A DNA stretch of 64,000 nucleotides from Pezicula radicicola (lineage: Eukaryota > Ascomycota > Leotiomycetes > Helotiales > Dermateaceae), in contig PDUO01000039.1 of NCBI GenBank assembly GCA_003008705.1, positions 293,976 through 357,975 of the forward strand. Reading direction: 5' to 3'. The notes below the pieces were generated by a model. It did not search any database, had not been told where the DNA came from, and was given only the letters and a program-made list of their open reading frames with translations. Each line of letters opens with the position of its first letter. Positions within the stretch are counted from its first letter, which is position 1. This document shows positions 23,901-31,907 of the stretch, piece after piece. A program made the translations under genes and the position numbers.

Positions 23901-24315
23901 CTACAGCGGGTAGTTCGCCCATGCAGAGGCCAACAACCTCTACTGGCATCGAGCCCGTGTTGGTCGAGCCGAGAATAGATACATCTCGTTCTGCCTGGGC
24001 CACCAGCTCTCCGAGTCGGCCAATACTCGTGAGCACGCAAGTTAAGATGCCGTTCTGGCCACCCTTGTCGTCGTCGGTGCTAGTATTGGCTTCGGCCAGC
24101 TCGAGCAAAGAGTCGAATGTCTTGGTCCAGCCATGGTCGAGACGAGACATGCGCGAGAATTCAAGTTGCAGGGCGTCAGTTGCCTCCTCCACGAACCTCC
24201 GAACCGCGGGGGACTGTTTAGATGTACGAACAAGGCTTCTTATTATGGCCACCTTATCGGAGGCATGGTCCCCAAAGAAGAGGACTTTGGTGGGTTGATC
24301 TTCCATGGCGGCCAC
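17986..24315 (-). CDS. Non-reducing polyketide synthase, SAT-KS-AT-PT-ACP-(degenerate TE)
   Basis: A single-exon gene of 2109 codons. Domains: SAT about 1-380 with GLCMG and Cys131; KS about 397-830 with Cys570 in DSACASS, His705 (EMHGTGTQ) and His747 (AIGHGE); AT about 930-1240 with FTGQGSH and GHSLGE Ser1022; product template about 1345-1655 with His1375 (DGHVV) and Asp1569 (NPFWTD); one ACP about 1735-1810 with LGVDSL Ser1769; TE-like about 1895-2109. The TE keeps GGLSAG Ser1974 and LLDP Asp2002, but where a GNHF-like His motif is expected it reads KGMNF (2086-2090) and the protein ends soon after. The SAT also lacks the usual PYH (reads HTPYL at 258-262). It resembles resorcylic-acid-type NR-PKSs that take a starter from an HR-PKS. 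The partners are presumably the HR-PKS at 31.9-39.5 kb and the separate TE at 52.2 kb. Family assignment is firm; TE inactivity is inferred. Confidence 0.96.
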   Translation of the reverse strand: MAAMEDQPTKVLFFGDHASDKVAIIRSLVRTSKQSPAVRRFVEEATDALQLEFSRMSRLDHGWTKTFDSLLELAEANTSTDDDKGGQNGILTCVLTSIGRLGELVAQAERDVSILGSTNTGSMPVEVVGLCMGELPAVVALAARDTMEIFTLGREILGVVFRLAAQIWKRMRLIDTSSGSWAQTFIGLPAKDAQAILDHFHEQCKIPIVHRIAIGVVSKGFVTIFGSPSAQARLLAWPGAEAFRNASRINTDADGCVHTPYLPPLDIGAILGDCSREFLQCPLDPKHKSRMASPVDGKFYESQTLGELLPPIIEDIAHRVLDLDGTVESCASQLKADGRTDNVEVIVMGQNAHIPAVTGAFKAAGISHKVTLGTFPTPASASISDGHPSELPSTRGLSGQIAIVGMSGRFPDNDTIQGFWQDLLDGKGHIKDVPGDRFDVKDWYDPTLETKNSTVATKGAWLANPGLFDQKLFNISPREAAQIDPIHRQFLTCSYEALQHAGYSPGASLSMEGPNISTYFGQLGEDWHDIVHQKGADIYYVPGIARTFAPSRVNYHYKFGGGSYAVDSACASSITTIVLACQALQSRACDMALAGGGNMIYTPIPYSGLSRSGMISPTDGCRTFHDDADGYARGEGVGVVVLKRLEDAVSDNDNILGVIRGSARTFSTTTTSITHPSHESQERVYKRVLAQSSIDPSEIAYVEMHGTGTQAGDWEEMTSVLNVMAPTGSRSKNNPLTVGTVKAAIGHGEAAAGVTALIKSLLMLRDRVIPAQPGWPFKINHRFPPLDSRHVRIATQVNALKPSPKGDKTIKIMINSFDASGGESCLLVEEASHQYGIGKQYSTDPRTAHVVALSGRTTQSLAENRRRLLDWVDMHPDAKLSDVAYTTTARRMHEPLRAAYTVSSTADLAEQLNNAVLRGEDPKTKPKPSGRIFLFTGQGSHYAGMGSLLFHTNKHFKEKLLNLQEMATYMGLPEFLPLISNPDVEDGASTTQTQLAIVALEICMAEMLAMYGVIPTAILGHSLGEYAALCVAGVLSVTDTLYLVGRRALLMEKHLIPDTYAMLATSSTPKQLEAAYNSLRLASCNIACKNAPTLTVVSGTVEDIEKLQGHMVAEGARCTILRIPYGFHSAQVEPILGEYTELANGVDFKAPTVSVVSSFLGRIVHAGDQSVFGPQYLASQCRGTVDFVGALHAIVAEEKTSISQVRWMEMGPEPTLISLTRKTLPDLPSLNFLATFKNNPAEDNWKLLSMVLKASYESGVNVNWPEFHKTFEGCTKLLELPLYAFDYRNFWHEPFQDTEKLLLKNAVSPPVHTCTCQSTPAPPIPTVVRPPCPGFPSSSLQMVISEDTDAATNKMVANFSADTADPALMPAIDGHVVFGHIICPMSVLVDMALTAAKYCHYRLHGTAKTPVMSITDINLSHALALLPNEFMRPKIRVTATMLKHTSSVEILFTWVKFKADNVTAVEETGGTCTVHFENGEQWPASVCNSLFLVKSRIVSLRSAALTGQAHRLLKPVIYHMFAKTVDYSKPFRGMEEAILGMDCQDAVAKVTLPADVPAGKFVMNPFWTDALTHLGGFLLNSGLRYEQEDLICMARGFDSWRVMSGGADMVPGQTYTCYTFMQDVEGGYVVGDCYILDEKNHLVQTLLGLKFQKLRQVVVDTLFGSAASPAVAHRPKVSERNQPMYSSVAAPSPAGSFLLKQPTVSTTTINPHMANSPPATPTPLLEHEYTTSNTNGLLDTVLSIIAREAGCLPHELVDEAMFADLGVDSLMGIAILAVIKRETGIDLDLTFFVQYATLGEARTALEEILGVESPDASSPATPPNEPLLYVPKPMTPFHIPTPPFEETEIKPMFAIPIKKPAPSAVPKAPPTLPRSDETLFAARLVHLSGPKTTSTTQVYLLADESGSSLACIQLPAVSCVTGSPISIWGVESPFTKHPDLLSGSSVPQLAKISVESIREHQRKRPGRFLLGGLSAGAAVAIEAARQIMADNNKDFEGLVLLDPSITSAEVEAATNMPSTRLKPTHKTHVTNMAEILKTYADTASALSPVRAKATAIVSGSQALENSKALAQLVPGIQVFTADVAQKGMNFPAADSTGQAYRRAIREMIV

Positions 24316-25696
24316 TACATCTATGGAGAGAATGTGATATTGGATATTAGTGGCAACGAGGTAAGCCGAAGGTATCGAAGAAGTTTCTATGCATGTAGAA
24401 TCGCAACCTGTACAAGAATGAATTTATGAGTGGATAGTACTACATAAGGGCAGCTAGAATTGACTGGTTTATATCAATATTTTATTTGATTATTTCCGGT
24501 TGTGTAAGCCGCAATGATTATCATGGGTTACGTTCTGCTTGGCTACTACCAGAAGACTCGGCAGCAATTCCTGAATGAAATTAGAGTTAATAATATTAGG
24601 GTAAATCCGGCCTCCGAGCAAACCTATTATGGCGCCAGGGTCGTTTCAGGATTCTCCAGGTACCGACCCACTGGTGCCTGGTCAGAGTTTGACCGATTCC
24701 TTGGGGTACAGAATACATATTATGGCAAGGATTGTAAATGGGTCTGATACGGTAGGTAGCCCATGGGAAAAAATCGGTAAAACACCTCAATTGTATATAG
24801 TCCTTGCTAGTCTTGGTTGATGAATATGAGTTTGTTATCTCATTTGTTTATACTTTAATCCCATTCTTAAGGCTAAGGGCATAATGTCGGAGTATCTTGA
24901 TGGAGGCTTTTGAGGCTTTTAAGGAAGAAAGTGGAAAGGGCTAATGAACCGTGGGACATTCTAGCTGTCCGGGTTAATACGAGGATCCTCTTCCGTCGCA
25001 GAGGATACTGGTTATCTAATGTTCCGTCAATCATATTTTAGGAAATCCTGCAGTTGACGACAGTTGATACGACTCGCTGTCACTCAACCTATTATAGGGG
25101 CACTTATCATCCGATCCAAAACTCTAATAGATACGTGTGAGAGTCGTGTTGGTAGATAATCACAATTCAGGGTCGCATTTCTTCAGCAGTCAAAACAATG
25201 CCTACTACAAGTAGAGCAAACTTTAAATTGTGTTGATGGAGTGTAGTCTGAAGATATACGCGAGGCCCTACTGATTGAATCGCTACTCCAATTTCTCTTG
25301 ACCGTCTTACAAGCATAGATGGAGAGGACTTGCAACAAGTTAGCTCCTGTAGATTTTCGTATCGACAATACAACTGGTCATATAAGGGCTATTGCAGTGG
25401 AATCTGTATGCTTCTTGATTCTTAACACCGTCAAACTGCTAGATAGTGAAATTAAACTGTATAACAGGAAGAACTAATGGGGATCCAATTGACAACAAAG
25501 TACTGAAGACCAGCTGGATCGCCTGACTGATCGATAGGGCCTTCCTACCACAACAATGCATAATTTTACGTATCTAGAGGTAACTGCAACCAATAGCTAT
25601 AGGAAGCTCTCTCATAATATTGAATAGCGCCAGATTCTCCGCCGCTTTGGCTGATCAGGTGTTTGCTGTAATGTAAGTCTCTTCAGGTAAGCCGAA
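24316..25696. other. Intergenic: NR-PKS 1 promoter side and MFS 3' side
   Basis: Contains the promoter of NR-PKS 1, near 24316 and reading leftward. Short frames on both strands are not convincing. No repeat or RNA gene is recognised. Confidence 0.5.
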
Positions 25697-27628
25697 TTAG
25701 ATTTTGACCGTCGGAGTGGTTTCAGAATTATCATTTAGAGAGGCTGCCGGGGGTGCCTTAGGAGGGGCTTTGGGCAATGGTTTTCTCTTAAGTCCCAGTG
25801 CAACCACAAATGCACACACGGCCGCAGCCGTACCGATGTAGTAAGTGTTTCTTAGGCCAGTCACGTAGGCATTGAGTATGGTGTTGATGACGCTCTCTGA
25901 AAACCCGTCACTCTCGAGTGTGTTTCTCAGCATTGAAGCGCCCGTGTCGATAGCGATGGTGGGCGATACCGTGGGGACATCACGTTGCATAGCTCCAACC
26001 AGACCATTCTGGAAAACGGCCTGGGCTGCAGCCACTGAGATCGCTCCGCCGAGAGTTCCAAAGAATTGAACGCTTGCTGAGGCTTGCGGTATTTCCCTGG
26101 GCTCGACCGTGTTTTGAAGCACCACCTGTCCAGCTTGAAAGCCCACGCCCACACCCAGGCCCCAAATGACCTCAAAACCAAACCAATGAGCCTGGTCATA
26201 TAGCGTTAGTTTCTCAAATCAAACAAACAGGCTGGAGAAGATTTACCATGGGAGTATCTAGCGTCCATGTGGTTATGAGTCCAGCACCAATGGCAATCAG
26301 CGCAGACTCTACCAAAATGATAGCATTATAGGTCCCCAAGCGGCTGATCAATATTCCACTGCCAATCGAGCTGATGACCGCAGATAGGGTTAAAGGCAGT
26401 AATCGAAGGCCGACGTGCTCAGCAGAAATGCCTTGTGTGGCTTGATAAAAGAGAGCTAGTCCTTCCAGTCAGCGTCTGTGCCGGGGGTTCTTCATTAATT
26501 ACAAGAGCCGACTCACATATATACGGGAGCATGACATAATAGGCAGCCCCGAAGAACAGATTGAACATCATAGCAAGGCAGACATCACGGGTCATGAAAA
26601 ATCGCAGTGGCAGCAAGCCCCTATCTTGGAGGCGCAACTGAATAAGCGCGAAGATCACGGCTAGGACCACGGAACCCACGAAGCTGTACAAAGTCAATTA
26701 GCTGTAGCCAGATTGTGGAAGAATGCTGAACTTACAGGCCGATGATTGTAGCGGAGCCCCACGAAAACTCAGTACCCCCCCACTGTAGGGCAAGCAGCAG
26801 CATTATGATGGAAGGCATGAGAGCACTGGCACCGAGAAGATCGAGCTGAAGCAGATGAGAGAAGAAGCTCAAGGGATTCTCGCCACCAGCAGCCTTGGGT
26901 TCGGAGGGAAAACACAGAAGCATAGTCAGTACGCTGATGGCTCCAATTGGCAGGTTAATATAGAAGCACCACCGCCATGTCGCCCGGCCGGCGAAGAAGC
27001 CACCTAGCAGAGGTCCCACGATGCTAGCAACGCCCCAGAAAGCACCCATGAGACCAAGGTAGATAGTCCTCTTGTGCAGTGGTAGCGCTCTTGTCAGAAC
27101 TACGTACGTTCCACAGGCGATTCCTGCGTCACCCACGCCGCATATGGCCCGACCTAAGATCAGGACAACGCTGGTAGGTGATACCGCAGCTATGAGACTG
27201 CCGATTTCGAATATGATAATGGCACCGATATACAACCATTTAGTGTTGAACAGCTTGTATGCCATACCATAGAGTGGCTGCACGGACGCTGTTGTTAACA
27301 GGTATGAGGAACTATACCAACCCACGTCTCTGACAGTGCCGAACTCGGTCGTTATCGCCCCCAACGCCGGTGAGAGCATAGTCTTGTCCATGGCTAAACA
27401 CAAAATCGATAGATACATACCGAGGAGCAACAAGAAAAGCCTCATACCCGTTACGTAGTTTCCATGGTCCTGGCTATCTTCATGTCCGCCATCCTGAGCC
27501 TGGCCATCACAGCTTCGACTGATGTCATCCAGTCCTAGGGTGTCTTTGCTGGATTGCTGGGTCGGGGATTTATGTGCGTCTGAGAATTCATGTAAGGCTA
27601 GAGAGTCGGTTGGTTTGAGATGAGCCAT
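25697..27628 (-). CDS. MFS transporter, DHA14 drug:H+ antiporter type
   Basis: Four exons on the minus strand join in frame: 27628-26736, 26683-26517, 26455-26247 and 26191-25697, giving 587 residues. All introns are 52-61 nt GT-AG. The product is a polytopic membrane exporter. The N-terminus is hydrophilic, the first helix holds LLLLGMYLSILCLAMD, the MFS antiporter motif is visible (WYSSSYLLTTASVQPLYG) and motif C resembles GVASIVGPLLGG. The C-terminal tail is Pro/Lys-rich. ATG 27628 (MAHLKPTD) is preferred; an in-frame ATG at 27817 would add an unusual basic extension. Lying between NR-PKS 1 and a P450 on the same strand, it probably exports the pathway product or gives self-protection, as TOXA-like exporters do. 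No break is seen. Confidence 0.9.
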
Positions 27629-28451
27629 GCTGTCGCGGTGTCTTCGTGGATGCTCTTGTCCGCAGATGTTTAGGAGTTTGCAGGTTGGCAGTTCGGGGAG
27701 TGGAACAGTGCCGGCGAAGGGGGACACTCTTCTTAGTTGTCGTAGCTTTATGAGGTGGAATTGGTGACTCGTTGCCTTTCGCCTTATGGGATCGCCCACG
27801 CTTGCCACGAATCCCATGCAATTGGCAGGGTGGATTCAACCCCAAAGGACGATCAGACTTTCTCTAAAGACCCAATAGTGACTTTGGTCTGTGGGGAAGC
27901 AATTTTAACGGCGGCACATTATAGGTCAGGAGTTATGTAACAACAGGGAGGGCCATTTGGGATTTTTGGTCGGGTAAATCAGCTACGCAGACTCCAGCGT
28001 CTGATCCAAGACCAGGATGCGGTAATTCCGAAAGAAGAAAGCTATGCACTCTGCTGCACAAGGGGCTGATATCACCGTGTTTTTCACGCAAAAAGTTGAG
28101 CTCCCTTCTTGCACGAAATACTGGGCCAGTACACCGGAGGGCTCATACACCACGACCAGGCAGCTGACACAGAGTCATCCTGATCTATTATTATGGGAAC
28201 GCTGACAATGTCAAGGTACTTTATTCGTATCGTGTTATGTCCAAAACCAGTATCAAGCTCCAACTATATTACGTAGGTAGGAACCACAGTAGGTGTGATT
28301 AATGAAAACTTGCAGTATACACTGTGCCACCAGGGGACGACCCGGTATAAAACCAATTCCAATTACGCTTATTCTTATATAACGGCGCGGGAAGGACAAG
28401 ACCAGTTATATAAATCGTAACTACTTTTGCATTCCCGAAACTTCGAACCTC
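27629..28451. other. Intergenic between MFS and P450
   Basis: Holds the MFS promoter (right of 27628) and the 3' side of the P450. Nothing else is supported. Confidence 0.5.
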
Positions 28452-29981
28452 TCACGCAGCCGGCACGAATTGCACCTTCACACCATCCTTGGGGGCGATG
28501 CTCAAAGTCCACTGCTCTCTCCACTCATTAGGATCTAAGTTCTGGATTTCCTCGAACGACTGGGCTATTATGGCAAGCACGTAGCTTATCTGCGTTAACG
28601 CGAATTTCTGCCCTGGGCAAATTCTTGGCCCTCCAAGGAAGGGGAGGTATTCCCATCCATGCCTTCCTTTGGTTTCCGAGTCAGGGCTCCAGCGCTCTGG
28701 CTTGAACTCGCCAGCGCTAGGACCCCATATATCAAGTCGGCGGTGCATCACGAAAGTGCTGAAGATGATAGATGTGCCCTTGGTGACCAGCATCGGCGCT
28801 TTACCGTCCGGACCACCACCAACGGGTAAGACCGTGTCCCGAATAGCCATACGGCCGTTGTTGGCGATGGGCGGGAACATGCGGAGGACTTCGGCGACGA
28901 CCCATCCAAGATACTTCATCTCGGCGATAGCTTCGTACGTCAAAGGCGAGACGTAGTGCGCCAACACGTCAGCTCTCAGTTTTCTCCAAACGTCTGGTCG
29001 CCGGGCCAGCACATACAGTGCAAACGAAATGGTAGCAGAAGTCGTATCACGAGCAGCCACAATCATGGTGACAATTTCGTCACGCAGCAGAACGGGGTCG
29101 TCGGTATCCTTCGCCATTTCGTTCAAAAGGATATACTTTGCTGGGCCATCAGATACGCCGCCGGCCTTCTCCTGTTCTCGCAAAACCAGAGCCTGCGCGA
29201 CGTACTTCTCTGCAAAGGTGTGTACTGTCTTACAAGACTCTCGGAACTTGGGATCGCGATGAAGGAACATGAGTTTTCCGAGTCGCAGCCTGTATATCAC
29301 GCCTTCTAGGGCACAATCGAGGGCCTCGTTCAACAACTTGGCAGCTTCGGAAGCCTGCTCATCGAGGAGACCAATTGGATCGCCAAAGAGATATTCGATA
29401 TTGGCATCCAGAACCATCTTTTGTATGAGGTCCTGAATATCCACATTGTAGCTCTTCCTCTTGATGGCCTGGATCAGCTTGGTGGCGTGGCGTTCAAAAA
29501 TACCCAGGTCTGTAACCTGAGCACGGGTGAAGCTGGGTCGAATTAACGCTCTTTGGTGGCGCCATTGGTCTCCATCAATGGTGAGAATACCTTGGCCCAG
29601 GAGAGGTATCAAGCTGTTTGATCTGAGGTCTCCGGTAGAGAAGTCCTTGAAATGCGTAGACAAAACGCATTTCATTACACCGGGATCGCAAGTTGAAATG
29701 GTTGTCTCACGAATCTGGTTGAAGGAGAAGGTGCGGCCATATTGATTGTGTCTTTTCATCAACAAGTCAAGATAGTGGCCGTTTTTGAAACCTCGAATGG
29801 TCTCCCAGAGTGTGTCAAGACCGAAGATTGGGTCTTTCTGGGGAAACTTAGGACAGCGACGACATCCTTCCCTGGAGGAGAGACAGTAACGTTGCCAACC
29901 GAGATGTAGACGTTGGAACAAGTAAAGAACAAGCAAAACCGCTATGCCTTTGCTAATGATTGAAACCAATGAGACGGCCAT
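28452..29981 (-). CDS. Cytochrome P450, CYP52/alkane-hydroxylase-like
   Basis: An intronless gene of 509 codons. There is an N-terminal membrane anchor (about residues 5-24), the C-helix WRHQR at 140-144, I-helix AARDTTS at 309-315, ExxR as EVLR at 364-367, and haem motif FLGGPRICPG with the ligand Cys455. The MHRRLDIWGPSAGEFKPERW segment and overall spacing match class II microsomal P450s of the CYP52/CYP539 kind, which hydroxylate alkyl chain ends. Beside HR-PKS and NR-PKS 1, a plausible job is oxidation of the alkyl side chain of the polyketide. That is inference; ring oxidation cannot be excluded. It is intact, and on the same strand as its neighbours but with its own promoter space. Confidence 0.93.
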   Translation of the reverse strand: MAVSLVSIISKGIAVLLVLYLFQRLHLGWQRYCLSSREGCRRCPKFPQKDPIFGLDTLWETIRGFKNGHYLDLLMKRHNQYGRTFSFNQIRETTISTCDPGVMKCVLSTHFKDFSTGDLRSNSLIPLLGQGILTIDGDQWRHQRALIRPSFTRAQVTDLGIFERHATKLIQAIKRKSYNVDIQDLIQKMVLDANIEYLFGDPIGLLDEQASEAAKLLNEALDCALEGVIYRLRLGKLMFLHRDPKFRESCKTVHTFAEKYVAQALVLREQEKAGGVSDGPAKYILLNEMAKDTDDPVLLRDEIVTMIVAARDTTSATISFALYVLARRPDVWRKLRADVLAHYVSPLTYEAIAEMKYLGWVVAEVLRMFPPIANNGRMAIRDTVLPVGGGPDGKAPMLVTKGTSIIFSTFVMHRRLDIWGPSAGEFKPERWSPDSETKGRHGWEYLPFLGGPRICPGQKFALTQISYVLAIIAQSFEEIQNLDPNEWREQWTLSIAPKDGVKVQFVPAA

Positions 29982-30508
29982 GTTGACTTGATGTTTGTCT
30001 TCTGTTTAGATGATTGGGGATATATCAGCCAGGTCGCTGGTGGCAGTCTTGAGGCCTAGATGGAAATTGGAAAAGGAGGTTCCTAATTTTCAGCCACTTC
30101 AGTAGTGGGGGGTCTGTTAAAGTCCTGATGGTATCAGGATAATCGCGCATGGCCTTGTTACAGGATAGTTTATGTTATAGTAAGGATCGAACACGAAGTG
30201 ATCAGGAACCACATTCTTGGCTAAAAGTATGCATGCTGCGTCTCCTGAGAAACAGCTAGTACCTTAACTAGGCAAAAGTAAACTTAATAAGTGGTCACAA
30301 TCTTTCCTCGCTCTTGTTATCGTTCCTTCATCCTCAATGTCGTAGAATATTAGGATTATCCCTGGATCAATACGCCAAGTCGAACCACCTTGAGTGAAAA
30401 AACAGTTAACGTATGTTATATTTAATCCACTCTAGCGTGATTGTAGACGTGGAGTGGATAGAACCAAGTCTAATATAAAATAACAAAAGCCTATTAAACT
30501 ATAAAGTT
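29982..30508. other. Intergenic, P450 promoter side
   Basis: Promoter region for the leftward P450. Nothing further is supported up to the inverted repeat at 30509. Confidence 0.45.
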
Positions 30509-30620
30509 ACGAAGGATTAGCCCAAAAGTCCTGGCACTCGCTCGACAGGGATTGTATACCAGCTCTCGCCTACATACCCCTTGTCTAGTGAGTGCCAGGA
30601 CTTTTGGGCCAATCCTTCGT
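30509..30620. repeat. Inverted repeat, 34-bp arms
   Basis: Arms at 30509-30542 and 30587-30620 are reverse complements with one mismatch, around a 44-base spacer. Each arm contains the word aaaagtcctggcactcgct or its complement. It could fold into a 112-base hairpin or be a small MITE. No clear target-site duplication is seen. Confidence 0.75.
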
Positions 30621-30696
30621 ACATCGAGATGTGCCAAATATCCCTGTACGCACTGGATAGAGTTTGACCAGGGCCTACACGAGCATACTGTACATA

Positions 30697-31101
30697 AGTC
30701 ACCCCACAACGAATTCTGGAGAAACTATAGTATAAACCATCCGGTGTACCCGGGAATTTATACTAAACCCTAGTAAATCCACTATATAACCTTTATGTCA
30801 GGGGGTAGTAAGGCTGTTGGACCCATAGAATAGGCGAGGAGCCGGGCTATATAGTTAAACTATGTATAGACTGGAAAGCTATAAGAAATACCTATACTAT
30901 ATACGAGTCACCCCACAACGAATTCCGGAGAAACTATGGCGTGAACCATCCGGTGTACCCGGGAATTTATACTAAACCCTAGTAAATCCACTGTATAACC
31001 TTTATATCGGGGGGTAGTAAGGCTGTTGGACCCATAGAATAGGCGAGGAGCCGGGCCATATGGCTAAACTACGCATAGACTGGAAAGCTACGAGAAATAC
31101 C
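30697..31101. repeat. Two direct repeats of 196 bp, period 209
   Basis: Copies at 30697-30892 and 30906-31101 are nearly identical. The differences seen are transitions, and the left copy is the more AT-rich one at most of them (gaattctgg versus gaattccgg; gttaaactatg versus gctaaactacg). That direction matches RIP acting more on the left copy. The sequence is not recognised as a known element. Confidence 0.8.
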
Positions 31102-31907
31102 GTTATACAGGGGATCTACATCCAGATGGGGTGTAAATCAGGATCCATGCAGGTGTATGGATACGATACTGTACTTACGATACCCATGTTCTCCTGGAAT
31201 TACCCAAGAAAGTATGTGGCCTTTGGATCCACGGATAAGCTGGTAGTAAAACGGCTAAATTACGAACAGAGTATAGGCGGATCCCTATTAACGCTGAGCC
31301 ACATTAAGCCGACGTGACGGAGAATTAACGGGCGTCTGGGATCCTACCGTAAAAGACTGCTCTCAAGTTAAGCGAGCCTTCAATGTTTTATGACCCTAAG
31401 CGAGGTTGACATCAAAAGACCTAGCAGGATGGGTTGCACTCGTTTTGAGCTAACGTCAGAACATCACATGGTAGGCCCTTCTTGTCAGAGTCATCAACAG
31501 ATCTAACATCGTAGGGATTGGAACGCGGATCAATCAACCAAAGACTAGATTTCAAAAGGATAGTAAGAGAGGCACGAGGATATACAAGGCGCGTTGACTC
31601 GCCCGTCAGGAGAGCTCAAGACTGAAGGGGGAAAAGGATAGAAAACAATTTAAAAACGATGTAACTATTATGAGTTTGCTGCTCGCATTGTTTAAAAAAA
31701 GAAAATGACTTGCGCTATACACGATTTATGCTCCTGATCAATCTATACCTCCCTTATTGTCCATTCGAAGTAAACTCGAACAATATCTCTTGAAATGCAT
31801 CGCCTGCCCAACTGAAGCGTTGACGAAAAATAGTAACAAACAAGTTATTCTCGCATAGCTGACTTCTCTGGTCATCTAATATCTGAGAATCTACCAGATT
31901 TACCAAT
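31102..31907. other. Intergenic, 3' side of HR-PKS
   Basis: No supported gene. Holds the HR-PKS terminator region and unclassified sequence adjoining the direct repeats. Confidence 0.45.

Noticed and set aside
23564..24298. 244-codon plus-strand ORF
   Set aside because: Antisense shadow of the NR-PKS 1 SAT region, no family resemblance.
27629..27817. Longer N-terminus for the MFS transporter from ATG 27817
   Set aside because: Adds 63 basic residues not typical of the family; ATG 27628 gives a normal DHA14 N-terminus.
30552..31317. Short plus-strand ORFs over the repeats
   Set aside because: They follow the inverted and direct repeats and lack coding character.
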